From Austropuccinia psidii (taxonomy: Eukaryota; Basidiomycota; Pucciniomycetes; Pucciniales; Sphaerophragmiaceae), in contig JALGQZ010000009.1 in the NCBI GenBank assembly GCA_023105745.1, positions 30,544,107 to 30,608,106 of the forward strand: a stretch of DNA of 64,000 nucleotides. The letters run 5' to 3'. The notes beneath the pieces are model-generated. The model did not search any database and was not told the DNA's origin. It saw only the letters and a list, made by a program, of their open reading frames with translations. Of this stretch, positions 47,822 to 60,162 are shown piece by piece; the stretch's first letter is position 1, and every line of letters starts with the position of its first letter. The position numbers and the translations under genes were made by a program.

Positions 47822-48600
47822 TCTCTCCCCCAAGCTTAAAAACTACCCCCATGGATTCATATCATACAATAACAGGAATGATTCATTCCTAACCAGAGAG
47901 GTATTTAATAATATTACAGTTATTTTACTTTCCTAGTAGCTACTCTCAGTGTAAGTATATTATTAAAGATGGCCAATGTCATAGAAATGCCTTCTGGACT
48001 GAAAAAAAGTGAACTCCTTCCAAAAAGGCTATTAATCCTGGTGAATACTGGAAGCTTGTAAATCAAATTACACATAATGTGACAACCAAGTAGCTGAGCT
48101 AAGTAGAATCATTATATCAAAAACGTATTCAGTGGTCAATATTAGGGGCACCTTCCAGTTGAGGATATTTTTGTGCCAAAAAATAACATCATGTACCAAT
48201 ATTTAGAGTTAACTCATATCTTTAAACATAAAATATCCAAAAAGCTTGAATTTTAAAATCTAAAAAAACTATCCTATATTATTATTATAGACTCTTAAAG
48301 AATATTTAACCCTAAAAGTAATTAATCTGTTTTTACTTTACCTTAAAACATTAATCTTGCCAAAACTCATCAAATTTTATAGATAATCTCAAATAAACCA
48401 TGTTAGCAATATTGTATCATCAAGAGGGAAAGACTCACCCCAATTTCACTCAAAGTGAAAAATAAAAAAAAAACAATTATTTCACTGAAATTCCAAATAT
48501 TAACCATCTTACTGAAACTATATTTTTCTTAATATCTATTGTATGGGTCTAAGCTGCCACTGCCTATTTTTCTTTGACTTCAAATCCACTTGCTAATTTT
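47822..48600. other. No recognised gene
   Basis: AT-rich, stop-rich. It may be decayed retroelement sequence between the solo LTR and the pol relic that begins near 48700. Confidence 0.35.
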
Positions 48601-48699
48601 AATTTGGTATGTGACCTCCAACAAAGTTTTTTTTCAGTATTTAAAGAGTGGCAGTAAATGCACCTTTCCAACCTTGGTGACAGGAGTTCTTAACAATTC

Positions 48700-49690
48700 A
48701 ATACTATTTACCAGTTGTTTACCCCTCTAGGTAATACCTCATCTTACGCCCACACAAGAAGAGTTCCCACAGAACTATATCTTGGTTTTTCAGGATTTTC
48801 TGAATTTTAATAAGGAAAATATTTCCTTCGCAGGGTTTTTCTTGAAAAATCTGGACTTTATGTGGGGAAACATCCAACCAAGCTTGACTAAAATCACTTT
48901 AGGAATTTCAGGGAAGCTATCAATTTGGAATAAATAGTAAAGGAAGATTTTCTAAGGAATTTTTCATGTACTCATATGCTATTAGAATTTCCTCTGTGAT
49001 CTCATATACTTTCTGCAAGTTACAGATTGTGGAGAGGCTCCTATTTAAAATTTCAATGTCCTTAAGCTTTATCTTATAGTAGCTAGCAAATCCTAGAAAA
49101 AAGCCATTTAATTTTCTGTGGAATGGGGCTACACCCAACTGCTTCACCTTTATTCTTTCTGATTCCAATTCTAAGACAAGAAACAGAATATCAAGGTTCT
49201 TTCAGATCTTGAAAACCAAAATTATACTTCTTCATGGTTATTTTCATATTCACTTTGATCACTTTGTGTAAAACCTGTTCAATTCTTTCCAAGTGTAAGC
49301 TAAAAGTCTCTGAAAAAATTATAAAATCATCAATGTGAACAAAAGGCCATCTTTTGATAATTCAGTGGAGAAGACTGTATTGATAATCCCCTCATGATTA
49401 TATGGCACATTTTTTATCCCAAAAGGCATCCTATAGTATTCATATATACCACAATGTGCAATAACCCCCAAAGGTTGTTTGGAGCTGCCTGTAAAAAGAT
49501 CTGGTGGAATTCTCTGAGTGCATCAATCAAAGTAATTAATTTGGCCTTTTATATCTGTGGAAAGACTTTTTTGAATTCTGTAATGGAATATCTGTCATGT
49601 ATTGTAAAGCTCTTCAGGGCTATGAAGTTTTTAAACATCCTGTATTAATCATTGTTCTAGGCTATAACCATGGGATGCTCACCACAGATG
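48700..49690 (-). pseudogene. Second family-2-like RT and RNase H relic
   Basis: Minus-strand frames give YSIT and FHQIFL (about 49590-49500), GIYEYYRMPFGIKNVPYN (49450-49400), HIDDFIIFSET in place of YIDD (49345-49305), then FLGFASYYKIKLKDIEIL and YEYMKNSLENLPLLFIPN (49100-48920), and KPCEGNIFLI and LFLCGRKMRYYLEG of RNase H (48830-48730). Diverged and frame-broken. Confidence 0.75.
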
Positions 49691-51000
49691 TTGTCAGGCT
49701 GATTCTATAATGAAGTGGTAGTAAATTTATTTACAACTTCAAATCTGACTGTGACACAGATTATCAAGATAAAAAAATGTTTTAATTGATGTTATAAGGG
49801 CTTTACCATGGGAAATAGTGGTGGTGAGAACTGCTGAAATCCCTGGGTGCAGTCCTACCAGTTGGATTACTATAATAAGAACTACAATACTGAATATTAA
49901 AGTATACCTGATTCTTATTTGGGAGTATGACTGTTTTTGACAGTTTTACTATGTAGGAATGCAAGAGTAGGATGGGGATTCCTTTTCTTTGAGAAAAAAG
50001 GCCCCCTTTTATCCTGAAATGGGATTTAATGGTCCTCTAGACCATCCACATAGAGGAAGTGAAGATTTTTCACTTCAGACTACTGGCTTTTGGTTTTCAC
50101 AAGGACTTTATGCTCTTTATTGGACTCAGATGTGGTTTTTAAAACACAACTGGGCAGTTTTACCCAATACAGGGTGAAACGTTTCATTTGGGGACCACAC
50201 AGCCCTCTTCTGACATGTATTACGCATAGAAAGCTGTACAGAACCTGTATGAAACTCTAGTATTCAATCATAAACAAGCTTCTTTGTCTATTTGACACCT
50301 CACAATAATAGTTATGGGATAGTATCCCACAGTGAAGGTGTATTGGCCAAACTGTGGAATTTTAACATTAAAACTGCTATACCTTTTTCAGCTTTCAAGA
50401 TATTGAGCTCAAAGTTGGTTCATTGTGTAGCCCTGGATAGGATTTACACAATGGTACATCATTTTGTATGGATAACATTAAATATGGCAAGTTTATGCCG
50501 GTTCAATTTTTGTTATCCAGATATATGATTTTCTCAAAATCTGTATGGAACTTGTTTTCCCCATAACTTTTGTTCTAGATGAGATATGGGGAAATGAATG
50601 GCACCATCAGATAGCCCTGTTTTCCGCTTTCCAAAATTAACCCACTTCAGGTATTTCAAACTAAAACTGTAGAAGTTAGATGAGAGGTGAACATTGTATT
50701 TACCCTTATTTGACTTTATTGTGGCCACAACCTCTGTAGTTATGGTTCTAGATAAGTTTGGCTAGTACCATTGGATATCCCTGACCTAGAGATTTAATTT
50801 TAACACCCATTTTCTTGGGTTAAGCCTCCTCCTCTGTATTTCAGATGAGAGGTGAAAATTAGGGTTTATTCTTGGCAACTTCTTTGAGAAGGAATAACTT
50901 TGTAAATCTTTTTTGTTTGATTATGGGACTTGTATATTTTTAAAAAGATGAGTTTCCTATTTCTTTTTATACCTTTTGAGCTGGTTTGACTCAGCTCCAT
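49691..51000. other. Insert of unknown nature within the RT relic
   Basis: RT sequence on either side is separated by about 1.3 kb that has no counterpart in copies B and C, where those parts are contiguous. I find no LTR ends, inverted repeats or coding domain in it. Confidence 0.45.
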
Positions 51001-51960
51001 TTTTGGTGGTATTTTGCTCTACCATTGGTTTATGGTATTTGGCTGTCATGCTTGTGCTCTGGTTTTGAGTCACAGGCTGACAGATGTTTCCATATGACCT
51101 ACTTCCCTAAATACACCAGGTTTCTGAATCTCCTTGATATTTGTATGAAGCTCTTTTCTAGCTCTGGTATTAGCTGGATGGGGAGGTATTATAAGTAGTT
51201 GTGAAAAAGGTCTCCCAATATTTAGTTTGAGATCCACTTCATGGCTTATTAGTTTTCCTAGAGGTTGACCCTCAGAAGCAAATGAATCTTTATTCTCAAA
51301 AACATACTTATCTATCTAATTTTTTATCTACCATTGGAATTTGGAGTTAATTTGTACCACAGAAGAATCTTTTGAGATGAATTTATCTTTATCTTGATTC
51401 TAATTATTACTTATTTATGCAACATGATTTTTTACAGGGAAGAAATCAAATTTGTGCTCTGTTTTTCTCCAATAGTAAAGAATCTGTCATTGTATCTGTG
51501 AATATCTACTCCATAGATACTTATATAATAGCTCTAAAGGACAAAGCTCATGGAAATACAATTACTTATGACCAGAAATTTCAATTTTAACCTCCTTGCT
51601 TTTTCAGGGTGCATGAAGATAATTTGCCCTTCAAATATGCAAAACGTTGATGTATTGTTGCTGGAATTGTTGAATCTCACACCATTGAAGGGAAGGGGAG
51701 ATTTTTGTTATTTAGGAAGCTCAGAGGTAAGATATCTTTCTGAAACACATTTGTCAAATTTTCCTATGTGAATATTCCCTATTATATCTCTGTGATTCAT
51801 CAAGGAATATTTTATGCAAGCGGATCCTGAAGTATATGTTTTCCCTCTGTAAGGTGTTTCTTTCCTCATTTTTTCATCTTGAATACACACAAGATTGAGG
51901 CAGTTATCACTATATTGAGTTAAATGAGTGTGAACACCTGCTAATTAAAGAAAAGCAGAG
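51001..51960 (-). pseudogene. Family-2-like protease and RT N-terminal relic
   Basis: 51320-51060 matches the pre-RT linker and RT start of copy C (33460-33240). 51550-51420 matches the YFSIYGIDISNQKD block of protease, seen here on the plus strand as the complement of ISTYSVSMEYL-type words. Stops throughout. No DTG could be placed with confidence. Confidence 0.6.
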
Positions 51961-53529
51961 ATTTTCTCAATTGCATTATTTTTTAAGTATTCTTCTCCAT
52001 CTTAAGGGAATGTATTCTCTAAGAATCTTTCTTCTTCTTCCAAGGGATCTTCTTTTTCAGTAATTTGAAATTGATCAATCCCTTTCTTGGTACAATAGCT
52101 GGCTAGATTTGAAGTGATTTCAAATTTATGACATTTCAAAAGTGGTATTTCCATTAACTTGGTTTGTTCTTTTAAAATAGGCCTCAGAATACAACTCCCT
52201 GCATGAAATCTTCTATTCCATTGTCTACCACTCTTGGTTCTAGTGATAATTTCCTCCAGGTAATCCCTTTTATATTAATTTTATTTTCTCTATTTGCATC
52301 TTTATTTTATGGAATTTCAAATGTCACCATCCCAATTTTTCAGGATTTTCTTTTAAACTAACTTTCATTAATGGTAAGGAGAAAAATCTGTCATCCTGTC
52401 TTTTTGTTTGAATAAACAATTCATTGTTCTATCTTTATCAGGGGGATATTGCATCTTTAAAGGAATTTTAAATCTTCAATACTGAAGAATCATTTTCCCC
52501 TTTGAAATTAATCTTTTATATTCATCAACGCCAAATATTTCAAATACTTTCTTCCCTTACTTTTCAGTATATTTATTTTCTGTCTTGTTAAACAGACTGT
52601 GAAATATTTTTATAAGGAAGTTGTCAGGTGGAATCAAATATTATTCGAGGATTTAAATTCTCCTTCTCAAGTAAGTTTTGGTCATTCATTCATCTTTGGA
52701 ACATCTCTTGAATTGAATTGATTTATCAAATAAGAGGATACACTAATTCTTGTGTTTATTTTTCTTAATGCAAGTTGATTATTCAAAGTACTCTTTATTG
52801 TTTTTCTCTGTCTTGGAAATTTATCTATTTTGAAAAGATATTTCTATTATATTATCTTCTGTATCCTCCTTGGGTGCATGTCTTGCTTTGTCACTATTTC
52901 CCAATTTATTTTGAAAAAAACAGGATTGTCTTGGTTTTTTTTCTAATCCATGCCTCTCAATCAAATTGACCCGCTTGTTTCTTATAGATTCAATTGAAGT
53001 GTGTTTCAGTTGTCTTGAAAAAATTCACATTGATTTTCTTCCCCTGTCTATAAATGGTTTTCTTAAGATAGACAGAATTCTTATTCAAAAAGAATAATAT
53101 TTTTTCCATTTATCTATGATTTGTGGACATTATTTTATGCATGTGAATCAGAAAATTGGAAAAGCTTCAAGTTTTATTGAAAGCACAAGAATTGGGACCT
53201 TCAATAAGCTTGGAAAAGTCTTTTTAATGAATGAGACTGCTTTATTATTCCTGTGCCTTTTTCTGTGAGCTAAATTAGTGCTCTTGTAATTTTGAGCACA
53301 TTTTCCATGGCTGATTCATCCCTATTGGGTGTCCTGTACCCTTGGCTGTAGGTTTTGTGCTATTTTCCTTTTCCTTTGCCTTTGTAATTTCTCTAGGGTG
53401 CTTTGGGGGCTTATGTTCTTCCAGAGGCTCCTTTGGATCTGTGTATATGCTCTCTGAGGCTTTTGGTTAACATTTGAGCTTCTGGAAAGTAGTTTTCCTG
53501 GCCTTCTTTCTGGCCCACTGACAACACAC
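51961..53529 (-). pseudogene. Family-2-like gag relic
   Basis: Minus-strand translation at 53520-53280 is basic and proline-rich (EEHKPPKHPREITKAKEKEN, then GTGHPIGMNQPWKM) and matches in order the KPQANQPPQEVKNNKK and QKSKKMAWTR parts of family-1 gag. Downstream (53200-51960) is coiled-coil-like but too decayed to trace. Confidence 0.5.
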
Positions 53530-54790
53530 TGCGAGCCTTAAATGTATCTTCATATACCCAAAAGACCATAAATTTACATATAACTGATAATTAAAAAAAG
53601 AAATTAATTCTCAATTAAAGAAGAATTTTCAATGATAAGCTCTATAAAAATATCAAAAAAATAATAAAATTATGAAAATGTCATTTTACTCTAACAGATG
53701 GAAGTGGAAATAAATTTTTAAAAATAATTATACATGAAATAACTTTTGGTAAAAGTTCCATTAAGCTGATTATAAATTATTTTCCCATAATTGAGCTCAT
53801 TAATCAATTTTCATCATTGAATTACCCATCAAAATTCAGGCTGTGTCAGCTCTGGATGAAGTTTCTGTAGTTTATCTCTAAATAAGCTTAAATTTATTTT
53901 TATGTATTTTCAGTATTAAAATGTGAGAATCCTCAAAATATTAATTCAATTTGCATCACATGTGTTTTTAACCATAAACGTTTTGTTTCAAAGTTGAGTT
54001 GTAGGGTGTAGGTTTGAAGTTATGAGGAATTTTAGTATTTTAAATTAAAATGTCAAATGTTTCAGGTGTATTACACTAGTGAGCCCATATTTCAAGATTA
54101 GGAATTAAGGATTAAAGCTGTTTACTATATTTTTTTAGTTTAGCTACACATACAAAAGCTCAAATATAAATTGGAACTGTTAGATTTTTTGCCAGACAGG
54201 AATATTTGCTCCCAGGATTGCACACTCCCCCAAAACTGTTACTGAAAGGTGTCAAGCTTCAAAATCTATACAAAATTTCATCAATTTTCTGGCCTGGAAT
54301 CAATTCACAAGGTCTGTGACTCAATTGATGATGAGGTTTCAATACCAACCAGAGTGGTTTTAACTGTTACCAAGAGGGCAAATCATCACTTAATTAAAAA
54401 AAACTTCTTCAAAGTAGGTTTAGATTCTTTAATGAGTCCTTTATCAAATTATGATGTTCTTTCAAGACTGTAACCCAGCTGTTACTATATTAATTGCTAA
54501 AACTAGCCTTTTTTTGGTCTAAACAAGGGTTCAATGATCCCATAATTTTTATTTATGTTCCAAATATGGTGCTCAAAGCTATTTAGAAAGGCTTTCCCTG
54601 TTGGAGGCGTACAAATGGTGGGTATAGAATAATTCCTTATTTTACCCATATTTTCTTTTCAGCTTAGAATCATTTGCTTTTAAACATGGCTTAAAAATTT
54701 CTGGACCAATAATGAAAAAATTCCATCCACCATTTTTAAACTCTTTTGAACCTTCTAAGGAAGTTAAAAAAATTATTAGAGTAATTTTTA
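53530..54790. other. No recognised gene; possible LTR start at 53530
   Basis: Opens with TGCGAGCCTTAAATGTATCT, close to the family-2 LTR start TGTGAGCCTTGAGGTATATT, but similarity fades after about 40 bp. A 74-codon plus frame (54249-54473) has no known domain. Confidence 0.3.
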
Positions 54791-56609
54791 TGCACCTTTG
54801 AGATATGACCACACATCAAAAAATGTCACAAAATTAATATAAAACTTATTATAATAATACCAATTGAAACTCAATTACTAGAAATCCATAAAAATAAGTA
54901 AAAATTTCATAAAAGGGCATATATTCTTGATTATCTCAGAGGCCAATAGATAAAAATATCAAGTTAATTACACCAATAGATTTAGAAACCAAAAGTACAC
55001 ATATGACTATTTGATTCCATATCTGTAAGCTGATACTTACTGAGATACCTGGATATATGCACTTTTATGATCAGTGCATATATTGATGGTCTTCAGCACA
55101 TATCATTCAAGATACACATGATAAAGATATTATCCAAAATTAAAATTAACACAAAATAACTGTAATAATACATTTATATGCCTCATTTTAAAAGCTATGA
55201 CTAAATTTTGGACAACAAAGAGGAATTGACCAAAAAAGTCATATCACTTGACCACTTGAAGCCAAAAGTGGTAGAAACTTGGAATACATTAGATATTCAG
55301 ATTTCAATAGCTTATACATGAAGAGGTATGTAGTTTTGTTTTCATGATAGTCAAGGTATAGCCCTGTGAAATAATTGCTTCAAGTTTGAAAGAGCATATT
55401 TAGACAGAAAAAAGTGACTCACAAGAAAAATCCTCAAAAATAGAGTTTTGATGATGTGATGAGCTCCTCTTGGAACCTCAGTAATGAAATGCCAATCTAT
55501 GATAGTTCACTCTCTGAGCTCCAGCTTCATGAAAAACTCTAAGGTTATTAATGATTGAATTTTAATCATAAAATGGATCAGTTTTGATCTTTGACTGTAA
55601 TATTAACTTAAGTTTAACAGTTTTATAAGATATTAAGCTGGTGGATCTTGGTATTTCATGATGGAAAACACCTTAATACACAAAATTAAATTATTTTTCA
55701 ACCTTATTATCTCATCAAATGAAAGGTATAGCTATAACTTTGAATTATGGCAGAATAATTAGGTAAGAAGGTTTAATGATAATGTAATCAAAACTAAACT
55801 TTCATATTAATGATGAATTCCAGTGGATAGAATCATTTCATTAGTGCTATGAGGTATCTGGCCACTAAGATGAAGGATCTTTACTATAAAAGACCCCTTC
55901 TTCCTCTGTTTCTCCCTCAGATGCATCAAATACAAAGGTAAAATACTTTTTTCTTTTTAATACAACTCTTAAATTTGAAAAGACTAAATTTATCACCAGT
56001 ATTAATAACTCAAAATGTGGTGAATATATTCATAGTTTGTTAAAATTTGTCAAACTCTCTTAAACTCTCTATATCCAGGTAAAAATAGTAAAAAATTCTA
56101 TTTCTCTCTATTTTTTATTGCAACTACATTCTAAGGAATTTTTAATTCCTTCTTTAGCTGTAAAATAATTCAAAATTATTATATCAAGTGATAAAAGTAA
56201 GTAATCTTTAACTTCTGATGATATTTCTCTCTGAAAATAATATCTGTCAATATAAATAGCATTTATATTGACTTATAACTTCAATATTATTAAAATTTTT
56301 GTTATGATTGGTTATTTTTTATTTAATAAAATTTTTTTACCCAATTATTATATTTTTCTAAAAATAATATTTAGTCTTAATATATTAAGTATTAAATTAT
56401 TGATATATTTATTATATTATACTATTCTTAAAATACAATTTATGTTATTTATTATTGATAAATAATAAAAGATATTTTATGCTAAAGTCTCAATAATATT
56501 CAATTCTTTTGGTTAATTTAATTCTTATTATTAATTATTATTAGGACTTTTGCAGTACAATAAGTAAAGTATTAGTATTTTTTACTTTTTTTCATACTCA
56601 AGCCTTACA
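54791..56609 (+). repeat. Solo LTR, family 1 (1819 bp), TSD TTTTA/TTTTG
   Basis: Starts TGCACCTTTGAGATATGACC and ends TTTCATACTCAAGCCTTACA. The flanks TTTTA and TTTTG agree in four of five bases. Hairpin ATATATGCACT...AGTGCATATAT at about 55055-55085; TATAAA at 55885-55890 and TCAG at 55917-55920. Confidence 0.88.
55885..55928 (+). promoter_or_regulatory. LTR core promoter (TATA box and initiator)
   Basis: TACTATAAAAG is followed 32 bp later by a pyrimidine run and CCCTCAGATGCATC. The same pair is found in the LTRs at 43345-43390, 12645-12682 and, inverted, near 2460-2515, 29115-29160, 37000-37040 and 37715-37750. The spacing suits a transcription start at the TCAG. Confidence 0.6.
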
Positions 56610-58066
56610 TTTTGTAACTCTTATGATCATTTTCACCCTTGATCCTTCCCAAAAGTGAATTAAAGCATCTTTTATCACTGCAGACTATATCACTTTGTTT
56701 CCAAATCTCTTCTGGCCACTTTTGGAAGTCTTTTCTCCTTGATATTAATTTTAGTGAATCTGTTCTCAAATTCATTTGCTGAAGTCCTTTTCTCAATGAA
56801 TTCAAATTGAAAATACCCTTGAGTAAATATCTTTTATAGCCATAAATATCTCCCATGTAGAATATTTTGGGATATATTTTTTTGTTAAAACAATCAATCT
56901 TTATAATATTATTTTTTCATAACAATAAATTTGAAGAAAAAATTTTGGAAGGTTTTTCTTTTCAAAACTCTTAAAACTACTACTTTTCCTTAATTTTACC
57001 TTACACAAAGTTTGATCACAGGAAACATACTTGATTTTAAATCAAAGTTTGATATCCACACTTTACATGCATTATACAATTTCATAAAGGCTCTTATTTC
57101 TTGTAATATTTCCTTATTCTAAATTTTTTATAAACGTTCACCCACCTCTTTGGTCTTATCTACTCCCAAGGTGCCCTTTATTCACAACTAAGAGTTTATT
57201 TTTCCAATACAAAAACTTTGGGAAATTTCCAAATCCTGCTATTTGGTTTCTCTGTAATTATTGCTGTACTTGTGCTGCAAGATTTTAATAGAGGCTTCCT
57301 GAAGGGTGTTTAGGTATTGTGCCACTAGTGGTAAATGGGACATTTCCCACATGTTCTGTTCTTGGTTGTGTAGATTGGTTACTAGATCCACATCCATCTA
57401 ATTTTATTGATAATCTGACTCTACTTGTAGCTGGGCTCATGTTATAATGAACAAATGTTTCAAATGTTTAATTGAAATATTTTGAGCTTACTTTCAGAAA
57501 ACCTTTCTTTGGTAAAAAGATGTTTTGTTTTTGTTTCAACTTTAATACTTTATTGAGAGAAATATTTGTATTATTCAGAATATTTAGAGGAGAATGCTTC
57601 CAAATCTGAAAGACACCTTTCAGGTTTATAGAGACAATAAGAGGATATGTGTTAGTTAACTTATCATGTCAAAAGATGATGAAAAATTATGAAAGTTTTA
57701 AATTCAAATAATTTGATAATTTTATGATACTTCCTTATAAATTTCTATTTATTTTTATTCTTTTTTTAAAAACAGTCAAGAAGAAATATTTTGACAATGT
57801 AGATTTATAAGAATTCAAGTCCAAAGAACTATAATAACTCAAAGAAAAATAGCCATAAAGTCTTTGGATGGGAAAAGCCACATTTAAGGAAAAGAAATAA
57901 GGTTTTAAATAACTTAATAGTATCATTTGTTCCCTTTAAATATATTTCAATTAAAACATATTATTGCTTTATAAGAAAATTATTAAAACTAGATATTCTC
58001 AAATATAAAATTTTGTATTATGATAATAAATCCTTTTCAGGCTTGAATCAAGGCCAGGTGCCCAAA
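56610..58066 (-). pseudogene. Leader and gag start of a minus-strand family-2 element (relic)
   Basis: At 58040-58066 the minus strand reads TTTGGGCACCTGGCCTTGAT, the same layout as the family-1 leader (TTTGAGGACCTGGCCATGAT). The frame 56856-56605 (83 codons) may be a gag remnant, but I cannot align it. The rest is decayed. Confidence 0.4.
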
Positions 58067-60162
58067 TTTAAGTCTTTTCTAGGAGACAACTATTTTAATT
58101 GTACTATTGTACCATTACTTTTTTCAAAATTGATATAATAAGATATCATTCATTATAATCACATGATTAAATATTACTTAGAGATTTATTATATTAAGTT
58201 ATTTATCTACAATATATAACTAATTATATAATATCAAAATTAACTTACTAAATAATTAGCTGAAATAATCATTTGATACCAAAATATTTTACCAGAAATA
58301 TTAATGCAAGGGTAAAATTCCTGTACCAGAATCCATAATACTAGAAGCAAATTTTTGACATAAAAAATTGGCTTTATGGATCTAAAAAATATTAGGAAAT
58401 ATTATTCTGAAAGAATAATGTTTTGAGTCAATCATTTTTATAGAGAAAGTTAGAGAAATTAAGTTCAAAAATAGGAATTAAGGTTACTCATTTATATAAG
58501 TCCAAAAAATTAATGAAAATCTCTAAGAATAAATAAAACACAAAAATGTAAGCTTAAAACCCTTTAAACCTGGTATAATATAAAGAGCCGCAGGGCTTGA
58601 GTATGTTTAGAAAGAACACTTGTGTATTTGCAACAAAGATTAATAGAAATTAATGTTACATAAATCTTAATTGTTAAGATACTATCTGGAAACAGTAATT
58701 TTTATTATTCAGTTTCTTTCAAGACCTTCAGAGTTTTTAAAGTATCAATTATCATTTTATAATACCTGGAAGTAATATAATGTTTAAGTCTATCTAATTC
58801 TGTAGTGATAATAAGATGGATGATGGGAAAAACAGCAAAAGTGTCTTTTTGTCTAAAAAAACTCAAGAAATTGTTAAAAATGGTCAAATGAGGAACCAAC
58901 AGGTTATAAACCACTAATAATATTTGTATTTATTACTACATTACTTGTTGGCATGTAAAATTACTTGAATTTCTTAACTAGGCGATTTTATATGGATACC
59001 AACCTATTTGTGGTTAAGAAATAATAGTTAAGTTACTAATTTGAATTTCATTTTCTTTGAAGAATTTTTTTTCTTGAATATATAAATTTTATTGGAAGCT
59101 CTATCACAGGTTGTATTTTCTGTGAAGTTTCGATGATTCAGTGTTTCACATGAAAATGCCAAAATTAGATTGTAAGAAAAATGTTTTATTGATATTATTA
59201 AGTCATAATTATTTCTAACCAAGCTCAAATCTTTAGTTAGTGGTCCTGAAATATTTAGATTAATTAATTAATAATTGTAATTTCAATTAATTCCTCGGGT
59301 TTTAACTCATTTTCCATTTGCAGAAGGCTAATCACAATATCATAGCTGGTTGCCATGCGTAACTATATGGATAATAGTGCAAAAATTGCTTAAATTGTAT
59401 ATTTTTGGTTTATACATGATATGTCATCAATAATAGGCATAGTTACAGTAGTCGGAGGTGCCCATTACCTCCTTTATATATAAGAATAGAAGCTTCTTTT
59501 CTATTTTATCATGACTTAATGCAATTTTTCCTTAGTAAAAAGGATACAAAAAGGCATGAATAGACTGATTGGGTCATTACGAGATATTTCTCCAGGCTTT
59601 GGAGCTTTCTATGCCTCAGAATCCTCAGAAACTGTGTACCCTGTCTCTATTTGATGTCCTTTGCCCCCCTCAGGTAAGTTCTATGTCAAAATAGTAAGTC
59701 AGTATTTAAGGCTGATATTAAGTATAGTTGTACCAAAGATTTATTTACATGAATTTTTCAGCTCTAGAAACATTAATAACACTATGTTTAGTGTAAATGT
59801 AATATTTTAATCTCCATAAGTCCCCTCATTTTGTATAAAAATTCATAAATATAAAATTTACACAGATATTTTAAGTTGTGTTTATAATGAGGTGGTTGAT
59901 TATTCTCCATTATACCACCTTTTATATTTAACTTCAGTTTCTTTACCTTATGGAGCTTCCCTAGGTAGATATTTGTGTAGTAGCCAAATCTAGTCTTAAA
60001 TCTATGAATTTCCTTTCCCATAAAAAACCCAGTCCTCTTTTTCCTTGTGAAACATGAGGGACTTTGAATATTCACATTATTTATGGTTTTTGAATATTCC
60101 AAACGCTATTTAGAGCTTTATATGGCCTATTTTTGAATGTAAGATATATTTGAGGGCTCACA
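58067..60162 (-). repeat. Family-2 LTR (about 2096 bp), probable 5' LTR
   Basis: Minus strand starts TGTGAGCCCTCAAATATATC at 60162 and aligns with 45912-47816 and 40784-38986 through most of its length. The inner end (58067) abuts the primer-site-like leader, so it is a 5' LTR. Confidence 0.8.

Noticed and set aside
56605..56856. Minus-strand 83-codon frame as a separate host gene
   Set aside because: It sits between a solo LTR and a family-2 leader and its start overlaps LTR sequence; more likely a retroelement remnant.
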